From: Stenotrophomonas humi
GTDB lineage: Bacteria; Pseudomonadota; Gammaproteobacteria; Xanthomonadales; Xanthomonadaceae
NCBI RefSeq assembly: GCF_001431415.1
Contig: NZ_LDJI01000011.1
Coordinates: forward strand, 102,230-166,229
DNA length: 64,000 nt
Direction: 5' to 3'
Below are positions 19,680-28,663 of this stretch, piece by piece. The first letter of the stretch is position 1. Each line of letters begins with the position of its first letter. The notes beneath the pieces were generated by a model. The model was not told where the DNA came from. It searched no databases and saw only the letters and a program-made list of their open reading frames with translations. Made by a program: the position numbers and the translations under genes.

Positions 19680-20743
19680 GCGCTCAGCTGCGTCCGCTGG
19701 AAGTTCCGCAAACCCGGCTGGTGCTGCTTGGTACCGGCACCGTGGGCTCGGCCTTTGTCACGCGCTACCAGGCGTTGCAACAGCGGCAACTGTCGCTGCC
19801 GGCGCTGCACGTGGTGGCCAATTCGCGCATCGCCTTGGCGTGTGACGACGCACCCGCTGCCGCGTTGTCGGCAGCCCGTAGTGCGCAGCCGCGCGCCGGC
19901 GAACCGGTGCATCGGCAGGAGGTCGGGCGCTTGAGTGCCGGCGATATCGTGGTCGATGCCACCGCCAGTGAAGACGTGGCAGCCGATCATGCGCATTGGT
20001 TGGGGCAGGGTATCCATGTCGTCACCGCCAACAAACTGGGCAACGGTACGGCGCTGTCGCGTGCGCGTGGCATTGATGATGCAGCCAGTGTCGGCAATTC
20101 GCGTTACGGCGATGCAGCGACGGTTGGCGCGGGCTTGCCGCTGTTGCGCAGCATCCGCGCGCTGGTGGCCGGGGGCGACCATGTGCATGCCATCGAAGGC
20201 GTGCTGTCCGGTTCGCTGGCGTGGCTGTTCGATCGCTTCGATGGCAGCACGCCGTTCTCGGCCTGCGTGCGCGAAGCGGCTGCGGCCGGCTACACCGAGC
20301 CGGATCCGCGCATTGATCTGTCCGGTGAGGATGTACGCCGCAAGCTGCTGATCCTTGCCCGCGCGGCGGGCGTGGCGCTGGAGGCGGAGCAGGTGCAGGT
20401 GGAATCGCTTGTGCCAGCGGCATTGGCGGCATTGTCTGCCGATGAAGTGGGCGCTGCGCTGGAACTGCTGGATGCGCCGTTGCAGGCGCGCGCCTTGCAG
20501 GCCCGCCAACAGGGTTTGAAGCTGTGCTTTGTCGGTCGCCTGGATGCACAGGGTGCGAGCGTTGGCCTGCGCGCTTTGCCGGCCGATCACCCGCTGGCCG
20601 GTGGTCGCGGGACAGACAACCGTGTGGCGATCCACAGTGATCGTTACTGCACGCAGCCCTTGTTGATCCAGGGCCCGGGTGCGGGTGCGGAAGTGACGGC
20701 GGCGGCGTTGTTGGATGACGTGTTGGGCATCGTCAATCGTTGA
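19676..20743 (+). CDS. hom: Homoserine dehydrogenase
   Basis: Reduces aspartate semialdehyde to homoserine with NAD(P)H, supplying the substrate of MetX. 355 residues. It has the N-terminal nucleotide-binding loop LLGTGTVGSAF (17-27), HVVTANKLGNG, the catalytic region AATVGAGLPLLRSI and GVLSGSLAWLFD, and AGYTEPDPRIDLSGEDVRRKLLILAR. It lacks aspartokinase and ACT domains, resembling the C-terminal half of ThrA. Placement in the SAM-controlled operon means homoserine supply is tuned to methionine demand. Confidence 0.93.
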   Translation: MSAQLRPLEVPQTRLVLLGTGTVGSAFVTRYQALQQRQLSLPALHVVANSRIALACDDAPAAALSAARSAQPRAGEPVHRQEVGRLSAGDIVVDATASEDVAADHAHWLGQGIHVVTANKLGNGTALSRARGIDDAASVGNSRYGDAATVGAGLPLLRSIRALVAGGDHVHAIEGVLSGSLAWLFDRFDGSTPFSACVREAAAAGYTEPDPRIDLSGEDVRRKLLILARAAGVALEAEQVQVESLVPAALAALSADEVGAALELLDAPLQARALQARQQGLKLCFVGRLDAQGASVGLRALPADHPLAGGRGTDNRVAIHSDRYCTQPLLIQGPGAGAEVTAAALLDDVLGIVNR

Positions 20744-20922
20744 AGCGCCGGACGGCGTAGATCATCTGTCCCCCGGGTCGGCAACGCATCCGGGGACGGA
20801 TCCGATCTGCCTGTTGATCAGTCAGCCTCAGAGCGTTCTGCTCGCCCGGGCGGCGAGTTGAGTCGGCTTTGCGATGACCGATTTCGCAACGCATTCCACC
20901 TCGATGCTGGGAAGCCGTTGCC

Positions 20923-21819
20923 TCAGCGACGGCCGAACTTCTCTACGAGGTAGCGCTGCACTTCGGTACGGCTCATGCGTGTTCCATCGTGGTTGACCAC
21001 GCTGAAATCCACGCCGTTTTCCCATAGCTGTGGGGCGGTGAGCACGGCGATGTCCTTCGATGCGGTTCTGCTCTGCAGATCGAGCAGGTACTGGTTGAAA
21101 CCTGCATCGCGCAGCCATCCGTCGTAGCTGGAGTCGTGGTCGGTAGCGAACTGCACCTGGTAATTGCATTCCTCACGGTCGGGCGAAGGGCGGAGCTCGC
21201 AACGAGCGTCCCAATCGTGCAGGCCGATCCAGGCATCCGGCTCCATCTGTCGTTGTGCACCGGCTGCCCAGAGCGCAACGCACATGCTCGCGCATTGCGA
21301 TTGCACACGAACGATGAGGTTGCGCCTGCGGATCATCCGCGCCGCTTCCAGTCCCGGGCCGGCATAGCCGCCGCCACTGGTGATGTCGATACGCTGCAAC
21401 GACGGGTTGGCATCCAGTGCGGCGCGCAGGTCGTTGGCGAATTTCGCACCGACGCTGCCTTCAATGCGCAACACGCTGCCTTGCTCCTGCACCACCATGC
21501 GGGCTTCATCCAGGGTGGTCAGCGTAGTGGGTTTCTCACCCTGGACCACCATGGCGCCGCGATTGGCGGTGGAGGTTGCAGTGGCCGGAGTTTCGGATCC
21601 GGACGCGGTTGTGGCGGCTTCGGCATCTGACGGTGCCGGCTTGCGGTTGCCGATGAACCAGGCGCCGATCACCAGCACGATCGCGGCAAGCACGACCTTG
21701 CCCAGGCTGAGGCCGCCAGAACGCGGCGTAGGGCGTGGTGCGGGCCTTGGCGCCGGTCGTACAGGCGGCGTGGGAGGTAGTGCAGGCGGTTGCCCGCCGG
21801 ATTCCTGTTCGGTTTGCAC
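20923..21819 (-). CDS. Membrane-anchored ClpP/crotonase-fold protein
   Basis: 298 residues: a proline-rich N-terminus with RPAPRPAPRPTPR repeats, one transmembrane helix (about 38-58, VVLAAIVLVIGAWFIG), and a periplasmic ClpP/SppA-like domain. Matching segments are DITSGGGYAGPGLEAARMIRRR and QSQCASMCVALWAAGAQRQM, where the Ser in CAS sits where the ClpP-type nucleophile would be. It resembles predicted periplasmic proteins of COG3904. GTG 21819 is chosen because a strong AGGGGGA site lies eight bases upstream; the frame is open to 21927 without such support. Function unknown, proteolysis not established. Confidence 0.75.
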   Translation of the reverse strand: MQTEQESGGQPPALPPTPPVRPAPRPAPRPTPRSGGLSLGKVVLAAIVLVIGAWFIGNRKPAPSDAEAATTASGSETPATATSTANRGAMVVQGEKPTTLTTLDEARMVVQEQGSVLRIEGSVGAKFANDLRAALDANPSLQRIDITSGGGYAGPGLEAARMIRRRNLIVRVQSQCASMCVALWAAGAQRQMEPDAWIGLHDWDARCELRPSPDREECNYQVQFATDHDSSYDGWLRDAGFNQYLLDLQSRTASKDIAVLTAPQLWENGVDFSVVNHDGTRMSRTEVQRYLVEKFGRR

Positions 21820-21997
21820 CCGTCCCCCTGACGTTCCTTCGTGTGGCGCGATTCTGGTATGTCGGCCGGGGGGATTGCAATACGGTGCGGGCGGCGCAGA
21901 AAGCAGAGCCCTGTGGTGCCGAACCATGCCCGGCAGTGGTGTTATCAGGAGTGCTTCTGCGGAGCGTGGCTTGCGCTCTACAGGGGGCTTTTTGTGG

Positions 21998-22660
21998 TTA
22001 CCGACGGCGCCATAGCGCGTGCGCGGGCAGCGCCAACATCAATGCAATGGTCAGGGGCCAGATGAGTAGTGAGTTGATCAGTGACGTCCACCACGCCACG
22101 TCGATCTGCCAGCTGCGCCAGGCTTTGCTGTTGGCCGCGCGAATCGCGATGCCGGGTTGCATGCCGAGTGTGGTCGACGGTAGCGCGCCGAGTTGGCCGA
22201 CCAGCCGATAGCGGCCCGGGTTGAGCTGCGGCAGGGAAATCTGACTGCTTACCGTGTCGCTTCTCCAGCTGCTTGCTTGATGCAACACGCTGCGGTTGGC
22301 AGCGACCTGTTGATTGTCGGCGTCCAGCAACTGCCACTGCAGCGTGATGCCGGCATCGCTCGGCGCGGGCGGATGTTTCCAAGAGGCGGTGCGACGCGCG
22401 AACTCATCCAGTGGCAGCTGCCCGGCTTGGAAATCCAGATTCAGTACCCAGCTTTCCTGCAGACGGATATGCACTGGGATATCGAAGCTGCCATCCGCAG
22501 CGATGGCGCCGGCGGCGGGCGCCGCCGTCCAGTAACGATCCCAGAACGTGCTTACTGCAAGCCACAGCAGCAGGAGTGCGAGCAGGCGCAAGCCCCATCG
22601 GGACCAGCGCCTGCCCGTTGATGCATCAGCACTCGATGACGTTGACGGCAAGGCCGCCAC
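21998..22660 (-). CDS. Hypothetical two-helix membrane protein
   Basis: About 220 residues, no family recognised. Topology: a transmembrane helix near 24-42 ([17 protein letters not shown]), a periplasmic beta-rich region of about 140 residues containing [18 protein letters not shown] and [16 protein letters not shown], and a C-terminal helix ([21 protein letters not shown]). The start is uncertain. GTG 22660 has AAGGA eight bases upstream and would overlap the end of sdaA by 35 bases; a TTG further in is also possible. Coupling to sdaA does not obviously explain its role. Confidence 0.6.
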   Translation of the reverse strand: MAALPSTSSSADASTGRRWSRWGLRLLALLLLWLAVSTFWDRYWTAAPAAGAIAADGSFDIPVHIRLQESWVLNLDFQAGQLPLDEFARRTASWKHPPAPSDAGITLQWQLLDADNQQVAANRSVLHQASSWRSDTVSSQISLPQLNPGRYRLVGQLGALPSTTLGMQPGIAIRAANSKAWRSWQIDVAWWTSLINSLLIWPLTIALMLALPAHALWRRR

Positions 22661-24008
22661 GGCTGGTTTCCTTGTACTTGTCCTGCATGTCGCGGCCGGT
22701 ATCGCGCATGGTCTTGATGACCTTGTCCAACGACACCTTGTGCTTGCCGTCACCACGCATCGCCATGCGGCTGGCATTGATCGCCTTCACCGCGCCCATC
22801 GCGTTGCGCTCGATGCAGGGAATCTGCACCAGCCCGCCGATCGGGTCGCAGGTCAGGCCGAGGTTGTGCTCCATGCCGATTTCGGCCGCATTCTCGATCT
22901 GGCCCGGATTGCCACCCAGTGCGGCCATCAGGCCGCCCGCGGCCATCGAGCAGGCCACGCCGACTTCGCCCTGGCAGCCGACTTCGGCGCCGGAGATCGA
23001 GGCGTTTTCCTTGTACAGGATGCCGATCGCAGCTGCGGTGAGCAGGAAGTTGAAAATGCCCTGTTCGTTGCTGCCCGGGCAGAAACGGTCGTAGTAATGC
23101 AGCACCGAGGGAATGATGCCGGCCGCACCATTGGTAGGCGCGGTGACCACGCGCCCGCCGGCGGCGTTTTCTTCATTCACCGCCAAGGCATACAGGTTTA
23201 CCCAGTCCAGCGTGGTCAGCGGGTCGCGCATCGCCGCTTCCGGCCGCGCGGACAGTTCGCGGTACAGCGTGGGTGCGCGACGGCTGACGTTGAGCCCGCC
23301 GGGCAGGGTGCCCTCGGAGCGGATGCCACGGGTCACGCAGGACTGCATGGCGTCCCAGATCTCGCGCAGGCCGGCGCGGATTTCATCCTCGCTGCGCCAG
23401 CACTTCTCGTTCTCGAAAATCATCTGGGCGATGCTCAGGCCGCTGCGCGCGGCCTGCGCCAACAGCTCATCGCCGCTCTTGAACGGGTAGGGCACGGGCG
23501 TCTGGTCGGGCACGATGCGGTCGTCGGCGGCATCGTCCTCGTTGACCACGAAACCACCGCCCACCGAGTAGTAATCGCGGGTGGCGATGATCTGGTCGTC
23601 GGCGTCATAGGCGGTGAAGCGCATGCCATTGGTGTGGTACGGCAGCTTCTGGCGCTTGTTCATGGCCAGGTCGCGCTTCTCTTCAAAGGCGATCTCGCGC
23701 TGGCCCATCAGATTGATGCGCTTGCTGGAACGGATGCGCTCCAGCGCGGCAGGAATGACGTCCGGGTCGATCTGGTTCGGGCGGTGGCCTTCCAGCCCGA
23801 GCAGCACAGCCTTGTCGGTGCCGTGACCACGGCCGGTCAGGGCCAGCGAGCCGAACACTTCGGCGCGGATGCGCACCACGTCCTGCAGGCGGCCCGGGTC
23901 CAGCAGCCAGCGGTGCACGAAGCGCTCGGCCGCGCGCATGGGGCCCACGGTGTGTGACGAACTCGGGCCGATGCCGATCTTGAACAGGTCGAACGTACTG
24001 ACGGACAT
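22626..24008 (-). CDS. sdaA: L-serine ammonia-lyase (L-serine dehydratase)
   Basis: Iron-sulfur enzyme converting L-serine to pyruvate and ammonia. 460 residues, single-chain type. Start [24 protein letters not shown] carries the SSSHT substrate motif. The C-terminal domain contains the cysteines for the 4Fe-4S cluster region ([20 protein letters not shown]) and the [20 protein letters not shown] segment. The penultimate-end Cys (VIEC) is present, as in bacterial enzymes where a C-terminal Cys ligates the cluster. ATG 24008 is preferred; 26 upstream residues lack family sequence. Divergent from a glutaredoxin-like gene. Confidence 0.95.
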   Translation of the reverse strand: MSVSTFDLFKIGIGPSSSHTVGPMRAAERFVHRWLLDPGRLQDVVRIRAEVFGSLALTGRGHGTDKAVLLGLEGHRPNQIDPDVIPAALERIRSSKRINLMGQREIAFEEKRDLAMNKRQKLPYHTNGMRFTAYDADDQIIATRDYYSVGGGFVVNEDDAADDRIVPDQTPVPYPFKSGDELLAQAARSGLSIAQMIFENEKCWRSEDEIRAGLREIWDAMQSCVTRGIRSEGTLPGGLNVSRRAPTLYRELSARPEAAMRDPLTTLDWVNLYALAVNEENAAGGRVVTAPTNGAAGIIPSVLHYYDRFCPGSNEQGIFNFLLTAAAIGILYKENASISGAEVGCQGEVGVACSMAAGGLMAALGGNPGQIENAAEIGMEHNLGLTCDPIGGLVQIPCIERNAMGAVKAINASRMAMRGDGKHKVSLDKVIKTMRDTGRDMQDKYKETSRGGLAVNVIEC

Positions 24009-24105
24009 GCGTATTTCTGCGAACTGCGTAGAGAGGGCCGTTATTCTACGGGCTCGCCGCCGCCGGCCTTGCCCGCAGCGCAGCATTCCCCCGGTGGAGC
24101 AAAGA

Positions 24106-24339
24106 ATGAGCGGATTGGTTCTGTATCAGCGCGACGACTGCCACCTGTGCGATCTGGCACTGGCGGTGCTGGCGCAGGCCCGCGCGCCGGAGTTCGACAG
24201 CGTGTTCATAGACGAGGACGCCACACTGGAAGAGCGCTATGGCGTGCGTGTGCCGGTATTGCGTGACGGCGCCGGGCGCGAGCTGGATTGGCCGTTTGAT
24301 GCAGCAGGACTGGGTGCCTGGCTGGGCGACGGGAGCTGA
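24106..24339 (+). CDS. Glutaredoxin-like protein
   Basis: 77-residue thioredoxin-fold protein with an N-terminal CHLC redox pair ([17 protein letters not shown]), a cis-Pro segment YGVRVPVL, and a short C-terminal helix, matching the DUF836/glutaredoxin-2-like family. ATG 24106 follows a GGAG site at 24096-24099. It probably reduces disulfides in the cytoplasm; partner unknown. It is divergent from sdaA. Confidence 0.85.
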   Translation: MSGLVLYQRDDCHLCDLALAVLAQARAPEFDSVFIDEDATLEERYGVRVPVLRDGAGRELDWPFDAAGLGAWLGDGS

Positions 24340-24373
24340 CGGGGCGTCCTGGGTTCGCGCCGCTTCCGCCGGT

Positions 24374-25036
24374 TTAGACCACCTGACGGGCGGGGTCGCT
24401 AAGCTCCAGTTCGCGCAGCACAACGCTGGCCTGGGTGCGGTTGCGCACACCCAGGCGCTCGAAAATCGCCGACAGGTGCGCCTTGACGGTGCGCTCCTGC
24501 ACATCCAGCCGGTCGGCAATCTGCTTGTTGAGCAGGCCTTCGGCGACCAGTGCCAGCACCCGGAACTGTTGTGGCGACAGGCTGGCCAGGCGCGCGGCCA
24601 GCTCGCTGTCATGGAGCGATGACTGCGCCCGCGTGACCGAAGCGCGCAGCGACGCCGGCAACCACTGCTCGCAGGCCATCACACAGCGGATGGCCTCATG
24701 CAGCTCGTTCAAACCGGAACTCTTGGGCAGGTAACCGGCAGCGCCGTGATCGAGCGCGCGGCGGACCACGCGCGGATCGTCATTGGCCGAGACCACGATC
24801 ACCGCCACGCCCGGGTGCTGCGCGCGGATGGCGGCCAGGCCGGCCAGACCATGATTGCCGGGCATGTGCAGGTCCAGCAGGATCAGGTCGGTATCCGGCG
24901 CGGCATCCAACGCGGCCAACACCCCCTCCAGCGACTCGGCCTCCCGCACCTGCATGCCACTGACCGCATCGCTTGCGGCCTGACGCAAGGCGGCGCGGAA
25001 CAGGGGATGGTCGTCGGCGATCAACAGGCTCGGCAT
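24374..25036 (-). CDS. NarL/FixJ-type response regulator
   Basis: 220-residue two-component regulator. The receiver domain has acidic pair D8-D9, phospho-acceptor D55 (LILLDLHMPG), and K105 (YLPKSS). The C-terminal LuxR-type HTH is LSPQQFRVLALVAEGLLNKQIADRLDVQERTVKAHLSAIFERLGVRNRTQA. No histidine kinase lies next to it in the window, so it is an orphan here. It sits just downstream of the 3-hydroxybutyrate dehydrogenase gene (79 bases apart, same strand), which may hint at a shared transcript but not at a target. Confidence 0.92.
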   Translation of the reverse strand: MPSLLIADDHPLFRAALRQAASDAVSGMQVREAESLEGVLAALDAAPDTDLILLDLHMPGNHGLAGLAAIRAQHPGVAVIVVSANDDPRVVRRALDHGAAGYLPKSSGLNELHEAIRCVMACEQWLPASLRASVTRAQSSLHDSELAARLASLSPQQFRVLALVAEGLLNKQIADRLDVQERTVKAHLSAIFERLGVRNRTQASVVLRELELSDPARQVV

Positions 25037-25115
25037 GTAGGGCAACAATGGATGAACAGTGATGAGTAGAGGCCGAAGCAGGATGAAAGGCAACAGGCGG
25101 GGGCGTGCCTCGCCG

Positions 25116-25913
25116 TCACTGCGCCGTCCACGCTCCATCCATCGGCATCGCGGCGCCGGTGACGTTGTGGGATTCGCGGCGACACAGCCAGACCGCCATC
25201 GCGGCGATGTCTTCAGGCAGCGACATGCGCAGGCTGGGTTGTTTCTCTTCGAGCAGGGCGCGCACGCCGTCGTCACGGCTGCCGCCATTGCGGTGGGCCT
25301 GGATCTGCGGCTCGATCAGCGGCGTTTCCACCCAGCCCGGGCAGATGCAGTTGACGGTGACGCCGCCGCTTTCACGGCTGCCAGCGGCGGCATACTCCAG
25401 CGCGGCAACCTTGCTCAGGCCGACGATGCCGAATTTGCTGGCCACATACGGCGCCTTGTTCTTCGATGCCACCAAGCCGTGCACCGAGGCGATGTTGAGC
25501 ACGCGGCCGTAGCCGCGTTCGGCCATGCCTGGAAGCGCGTGCTGCATGGTGTGGAAGGCCGCGCTGAGGTTGATGGCGATGACGTCATCCCACTTCTGCG
25601 CGGGCTGTTCGGCCAGCGGTGCGGCGTGCTGGATGCCGGCGCAGTTCACCAGCACATCAACCTGGCCCCAGCTCTGTACGGCTTCGAGCATGCCGGTGAT
25701 CTGGTCGGGCTTACGCAGGTCGGCATCGAAGTGGCGGGCCTCGCTGCCGGCGTCGGTGACGCTCTTGAGTGCGGCTTGAATCTGTTCTTCGCTGCCCAGG
25801 CCATTGATGGCCACGCGCGCGCCAGCCGCGGAGAGGGCCTGTGCAATGGCCAAACCAATGCCGGAGGTGCTGCCGGTCACCAACGCGGTGCGGCCTTGCA
25901 GAAAGCGGTCCAT
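25116..25913 (-). CDS. 3-hydroxybutyrate dehydrogenase
   Basis: Short-chain dehydrogenase of 265 residues oxidising (R)-3-hydroxybutyrate to acetoacetate with NAD. It shows the cofactor loop LVTGSTSGIGLAIA (11-24), NCAG, active-site Ser in NIASVHGLVAS, YVASK, and the HBDH-typical CPGWVETPLIEPQI segment. ATG 25913 has a GGAG site that lies within an upstream in-frame ATG (25925), so the shorter start is favoured. It is divergent from a 3-hydroxybutyrate oligomer hydrolase, a strong functional pairing in polyhydroxybutyrate breakdown. Confidence 0.92.
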   Translation of the reverse strand: MDRFLQGRTALVTGSTSGIGLAIAQALSAAGARVAINGLGSEEQIQAALKSVTDAGSEARHFDADLRKPDQITGMLEAVQSWGQVDVLVNCAGIQHAAPLAEQPAQKWDDVIAINLSAAFHTMQHALPGMAERGYGRVLNIASVHGLVASKNKAPYVASKFGIVGLSKVAALEYAAAGSRESGGVTVNCICPGWVETPLIEPQIQAHRNGGSRDDGVRALLEEKQPSLRMSLPEDIAAMAVWLCRRESHNVTGAAMPMDGAWTAQ

Positions 25914-26027
25914 GGGGGACTCCATAAAACGGGGGGAAGTGTGGGGAAACGTAGCAGCCAGCGTGCTAAAGGCGTGTGGTACCAAAGTACGATGAGCCGG
26001 CCCGGGTGCCTCTGCTAGGGTGCGCCC

Positions 26028-27860
26028 ATGAGCCAATCCCTACTGCGCGCCGCCTGCGGCCTATTCGTCGGACTGAGCCTGGCCTCCTGTGCCAGCGGTC
26101 CCGCATCCAAGTCCGTGGAGCCTTCCATGTTCAGCAACGAACTCCGCAGCGAACATCGCGGCAGCGACGATCTGCTCACCGCAGGCCTGGGTCTGGCCGG
26201 CCTGCGCAGCATGGCGCCGCCGGCCTTTGCCGATGCCAATGCGCCGACGGTGGAAGAGCTGCGCCGACGCGCGCTGTGGGGCAGCTGGCGCGGTATTGCC
26301 GATCTTGCCCCGGGCGGTGGTTACGGTGAGCTGTTCGGCAGCTTGGCGCCCGCGCCGGGTCGCGAGTACGCGGCCTATGCGCGGTTGCCCGGTGCCAAGC
26401 AGCCGCACCGCGTGCTGGCGCAGGTGCCGGACAACTTTGATCTGGCCAAACGCTGCGTGCTGGTCGCACCGGCGTCAGGCTCGCGTGGCATCTACGGCGC
26501 CGTATCGGTAGCGGCAGCATGGGGCCTGCCCAAGGGCTGTGCGGTGGTCTACACCGACAAGGGCGCCGGCAGCGATTACTACGATCTCGACGCACAGCAG
26601 GGCGTGCGGGCCAATGGCACCGTCGGTGCCCTGGGCGAGGCCGCTGACCTGGCTTTCGTGCCGGATGCGCCGGTCAACGCCTCGGGCGTTGCGTTCAAGC
26701 ATGCGCATTCCAAGGACAACCCGGAAGCGGACTGGGGCCGTCACGTGAAGCAGGCCGCCGAGTTCGCGCTGCTGGCACTGCAGCAGGCCTATCCGCAGGC
26801 AGCGCCGTTCACCTTCGACAACACCCGCATCATCGCTGTTGGCATATCCAACGGCGGCGGCGCGGTGCTGCGTGCCGCTGAACTGGAAGGTGACTGGCTG
26901 GATGCGGTGGTGGCCGGTGAGCCCAGCATCTATTCCGATGGCCCGGGTGCCCGTGCCCTGTACGACTACACGACCGAGGCGGCGCTGCTGATGCCATGTG
27001 CGCAGTTGCACATGAGCAACCTGCCGCAGCCGCCGATGACCGCCGCGTTGCAGGCTGGCGCCGCCGTGCGTTGCGCCACGCTGGCGGTCGAGGGCGTTAT
27101 CGGCGGTGCCACGCCGGCAGCGCAGGCCAAGTCGGCTTACGAATTGATGATGAGCAAGGGATGGACCGACGAAGCGCTGCGTGCCGGCGCCCTGTCCACC
27201 GGTTTTGATCTGTGGCGCGCCATCGCCGCGACCTACGCCTCGGCTTACGGCCGCTATGGCGTGGGCGAGCATCCGTGCGGGTTCAATTTCGCTGCGCAGA
27301 ACCCTGACTTCTCACCACGTACCGCCACTGCCGCCGAGCGCGCGGCATGGATCTCCGATGGCAGCGGCATTCCCCCAGGCGCGGGGGTGGGCCTGCTGGA
27401 CAGCAAGGTGCAGCTGCCGGACCTGACCTATGCCGGCCTGAAGTGTCTGCGTGGTCTGTGGGACGGGCAGGGCGAGGATGCCAAACGCGTGCAGGCCGGC
27501 ATCCAGGCCACCCGCGCTGGTCTGCCCCGCCAGGGCCTGCCGGTCATGGTGATTCATGGCACCGACGATGGTCTGATTCCGCCGGCTTTCAGCAGCGCAC
27601 CGTATGCCGCTGCAGCGAAGGCGGCCGGGCGCGAAGTGAGCTATTGGCAGGTGCGCCATGTGCAGCATTTCGACGGTTTCCTCGGCCTGCCGGACTACGG
27701 CTCGCGTTATCTGCCGTTGCTGCCGTACGTGTACGCCGCGCTGGACCGCGTGCAGGCACGGCTGGACAACGGCGCGGCATTGCCGGCCAGCGCGGTGATC
27801 GAGACCACGCCGCGCGCGGGCAAACCGCTGACGGCTGGCAACCTGGCGCTGCCGAAGTAA
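26028..27860 (+). CDS. 3-hydroxybutyrate oligomer hydrolase, lipoprotein
   Basis: 610-residue serine esterase of the D-3-hydroxybutyrate-oligomer hydrolase family, cutting PHB-derived oligomers into monomers. The N-terminus is a lipoprotein signal (LSLASC, lipid-modified Cys21), so it is likely anchored in the envelope rather than cytoplasmic. The nucleophile is Ser274 in VGISNGGG; a late His in VQHFDGFLG and Asp in HGTDDGL complete the triad. The product feeds the divergent 3-hydroxybutyrate dehydrogenase 114 bases away. No PHB synthase or intracellular depolymerase is in the window, so scavenging of external oligomers is plausible. Confidence 0.88.
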   Translation: MSQSLLRAACGLFVGLSLASCASGPASKSVEPSMFSNELRSEHRGSDDLLTAGLGLAGLRSMAPPAFADANAPTVEELRRRALWGSWRGIADLAPGGGYGELFGSLAPAPGREYAAYARLPGAKQPHRVLAQVPDNFDLAKRCVLVAPASGSRGIYGAVSVAAAWGLPKGCAVVYTDKGAGSDYYDLDAQQGVRANGTVGALGEAADLAFVPDAPVNASGVAFKHAHSKDNPEADWGRHVKQAAEFALLALQQAYPQAAPFTFDNTRIIAVGISNGGGAVLRAAELEGDWLDAVVAGEPSIYSDGPGARALYDYTTEAALLMPCAQLHMSNLPQPPMTAALQAGAAVRCATLAVEGVIGGATPAAQAKSAYELMMSKGWTDEALRAGALSTGFDLWRAIAATYASAYGRYGVGEHPCGFNFAAQNPDFSPRTATAAERAAWISDGSGIPPGAGVGLLDSKVQLPDLTYAGLKCLRGLWDGQGEDAKRVQAGIQATRAGLPRQGLPVMVIHGTDDGLIPPAFSSAPYAAAAKAAGREVSYWQVRHVQHFDGFLGLPDYGSRYLPLLPYVYAALDRVQARLDNGAALPASAVIETTPRAGKPLTAGNLALPK

Positions 27861-27888
27861 TCGCGAACTCCGGCACGAGCAGGGCGCG

Positions 27889-27913
27889 CCGCGAAGCAGG
27901 CACTGCTTCGCGG
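27889..27913 (+). terminator. Perfect hairpin after the oligomer hydrolase
   Basis: Eleven-base perfect arms CCGCGAAGCAG / CTGCTTCGCGG with a three-base loop, 28 bases after the stop. No T-run follows, so it may be a REP-type palindrome rather than an intrinsic terminator. Confidence 0.5.
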
Positions 27914-27975
27914 CTCCGCGTTTGACGCTACTGCGGCAAGTGCGTTGAGCTGCATGGCGGTGGCATCATGCAGCG

Positions 27976-28572
27976 ATGGATATCCTCAACGCCTCTTCAC
28001 GCATCATTCCTTCCGCTGACTACCACCGCGAACGCTGGCGCAATGGCCTGGGCTGGACCCGGGAAATCCTGCGCCTGCCCGCGCAGGGCGATTGGCAGCT
28101 GCGTTTGTCGATTGCCGAGATCGAGCAGGACGCGGCGTTCTCGGCCTTCCCGGGCGTTGAGCGCGAACTGGTACTGCTGCAGGGCGAAGGGCTGCGGTTG
28201 CGCTTTGCCAATGGCCGCTGTGAGACCTTGCTGCCGCCGTACCAGCGGCTGCGCTTTGCCGGTGAAGAAGACATCGCCGGTGAACTGGTCGACGGGGTGA
28301 CGCAGGATTTCAATCTAATGTGGCGCCGCGATGCACTGCAGGCCGAACTGCTGCACCGGCCGCTGGTGGGCAACATGTTGTTCTTCACCGAGCCTCAGGC
28401 GGCATGGGCGATTCACCTGCTGGCTGGCCAGGCCGAATTTGAAGGTGGCGTGCTGCCGCCGTTGGCCGCTGGCGATACCGCCTGGTTGGGCGCGGGCGAG
28501 CGCAGGCGTTATGCGTTGAATGGTGGTGGCGAGTTGCTGGCCATTCGCGTGAGCCCGGCAACCGTGCCGTAA
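27976..28572 (+). CDS. HutD/Ves family protein
   Basis: 198-residue cupin-type protein of the HutD (DUF886) family, recognisable by YHRERWRNGLGWTREILRLP at residues 15-34 and SIAEIEQDAAFSAFPGVERELVLLQGEGLRL. HutD is associated with histidine utilisation in other bacteria, but no hut genes are nearby and its biochemical role is unsettled. ATG 27976 fits the family start. It is followed by paired GTAG-type palindromes. No sign of transfer or damage. Confidence 0.85.
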   Translation: MDILNASSRIIPSADYHRERWRNGLGWTREILRLPAQGDWQLRLSIAEIEQDAAFSAFPGVERELVLLQGEGLRLRFANGRCETLLPPYQRLRFAGEEDIAGELVDGVTQDFNLMWRRDALQAELLHRPLVGNMLFFTEPQAAWAIHLLAGQAEFEGGVLPPLAAGDTAWLGAGERRRYALNGGGELLAIRVSPATVP

Positions 28573-28640
28573 AGCGGAGCCATGCTCCGCTGGGGCATGG
28601 CTGGTGAAACGTTCTGCCGAGCATGGCTCGGCGCTACGGC
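28565..28640. repeat. Inverted pair of GTAG/REP-like palindromes
   Basis: Two stem-loops: AGCGGAGC-CAT-GCTCCGCT (28573-28591) and GCCGAGC-ATG-GCTCGGC (28616-28632). Each has a GCCGTA-type head facing outward (GCCGTA at 28566, TACGGC at 28635), giving a head-to-head dimer. This is the layout of the SMAG/REP repeats known from Stenotrophomonas. It lies between convergent genes and may also stop transcription from both sides. Confidence 0.65.
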
Positions 28641-28663
28641 CGGTTTGCGTTGTGCGTGATGGC

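Noticed and set aside
20771..20796. CCCCGGG...CCGGGG hairpin after hom as terminator
   Set aside because: Arms are short with a long loop and no T-run follows; evidence too weak to list as a terminator.
21700..21780. Short tandem repeat suggestive of a repeat array
   Set aside because: It encodes the RPAPRPAPRPTPR stalk of the ClpP-like protein in frame; not CRISPR or a satellite.
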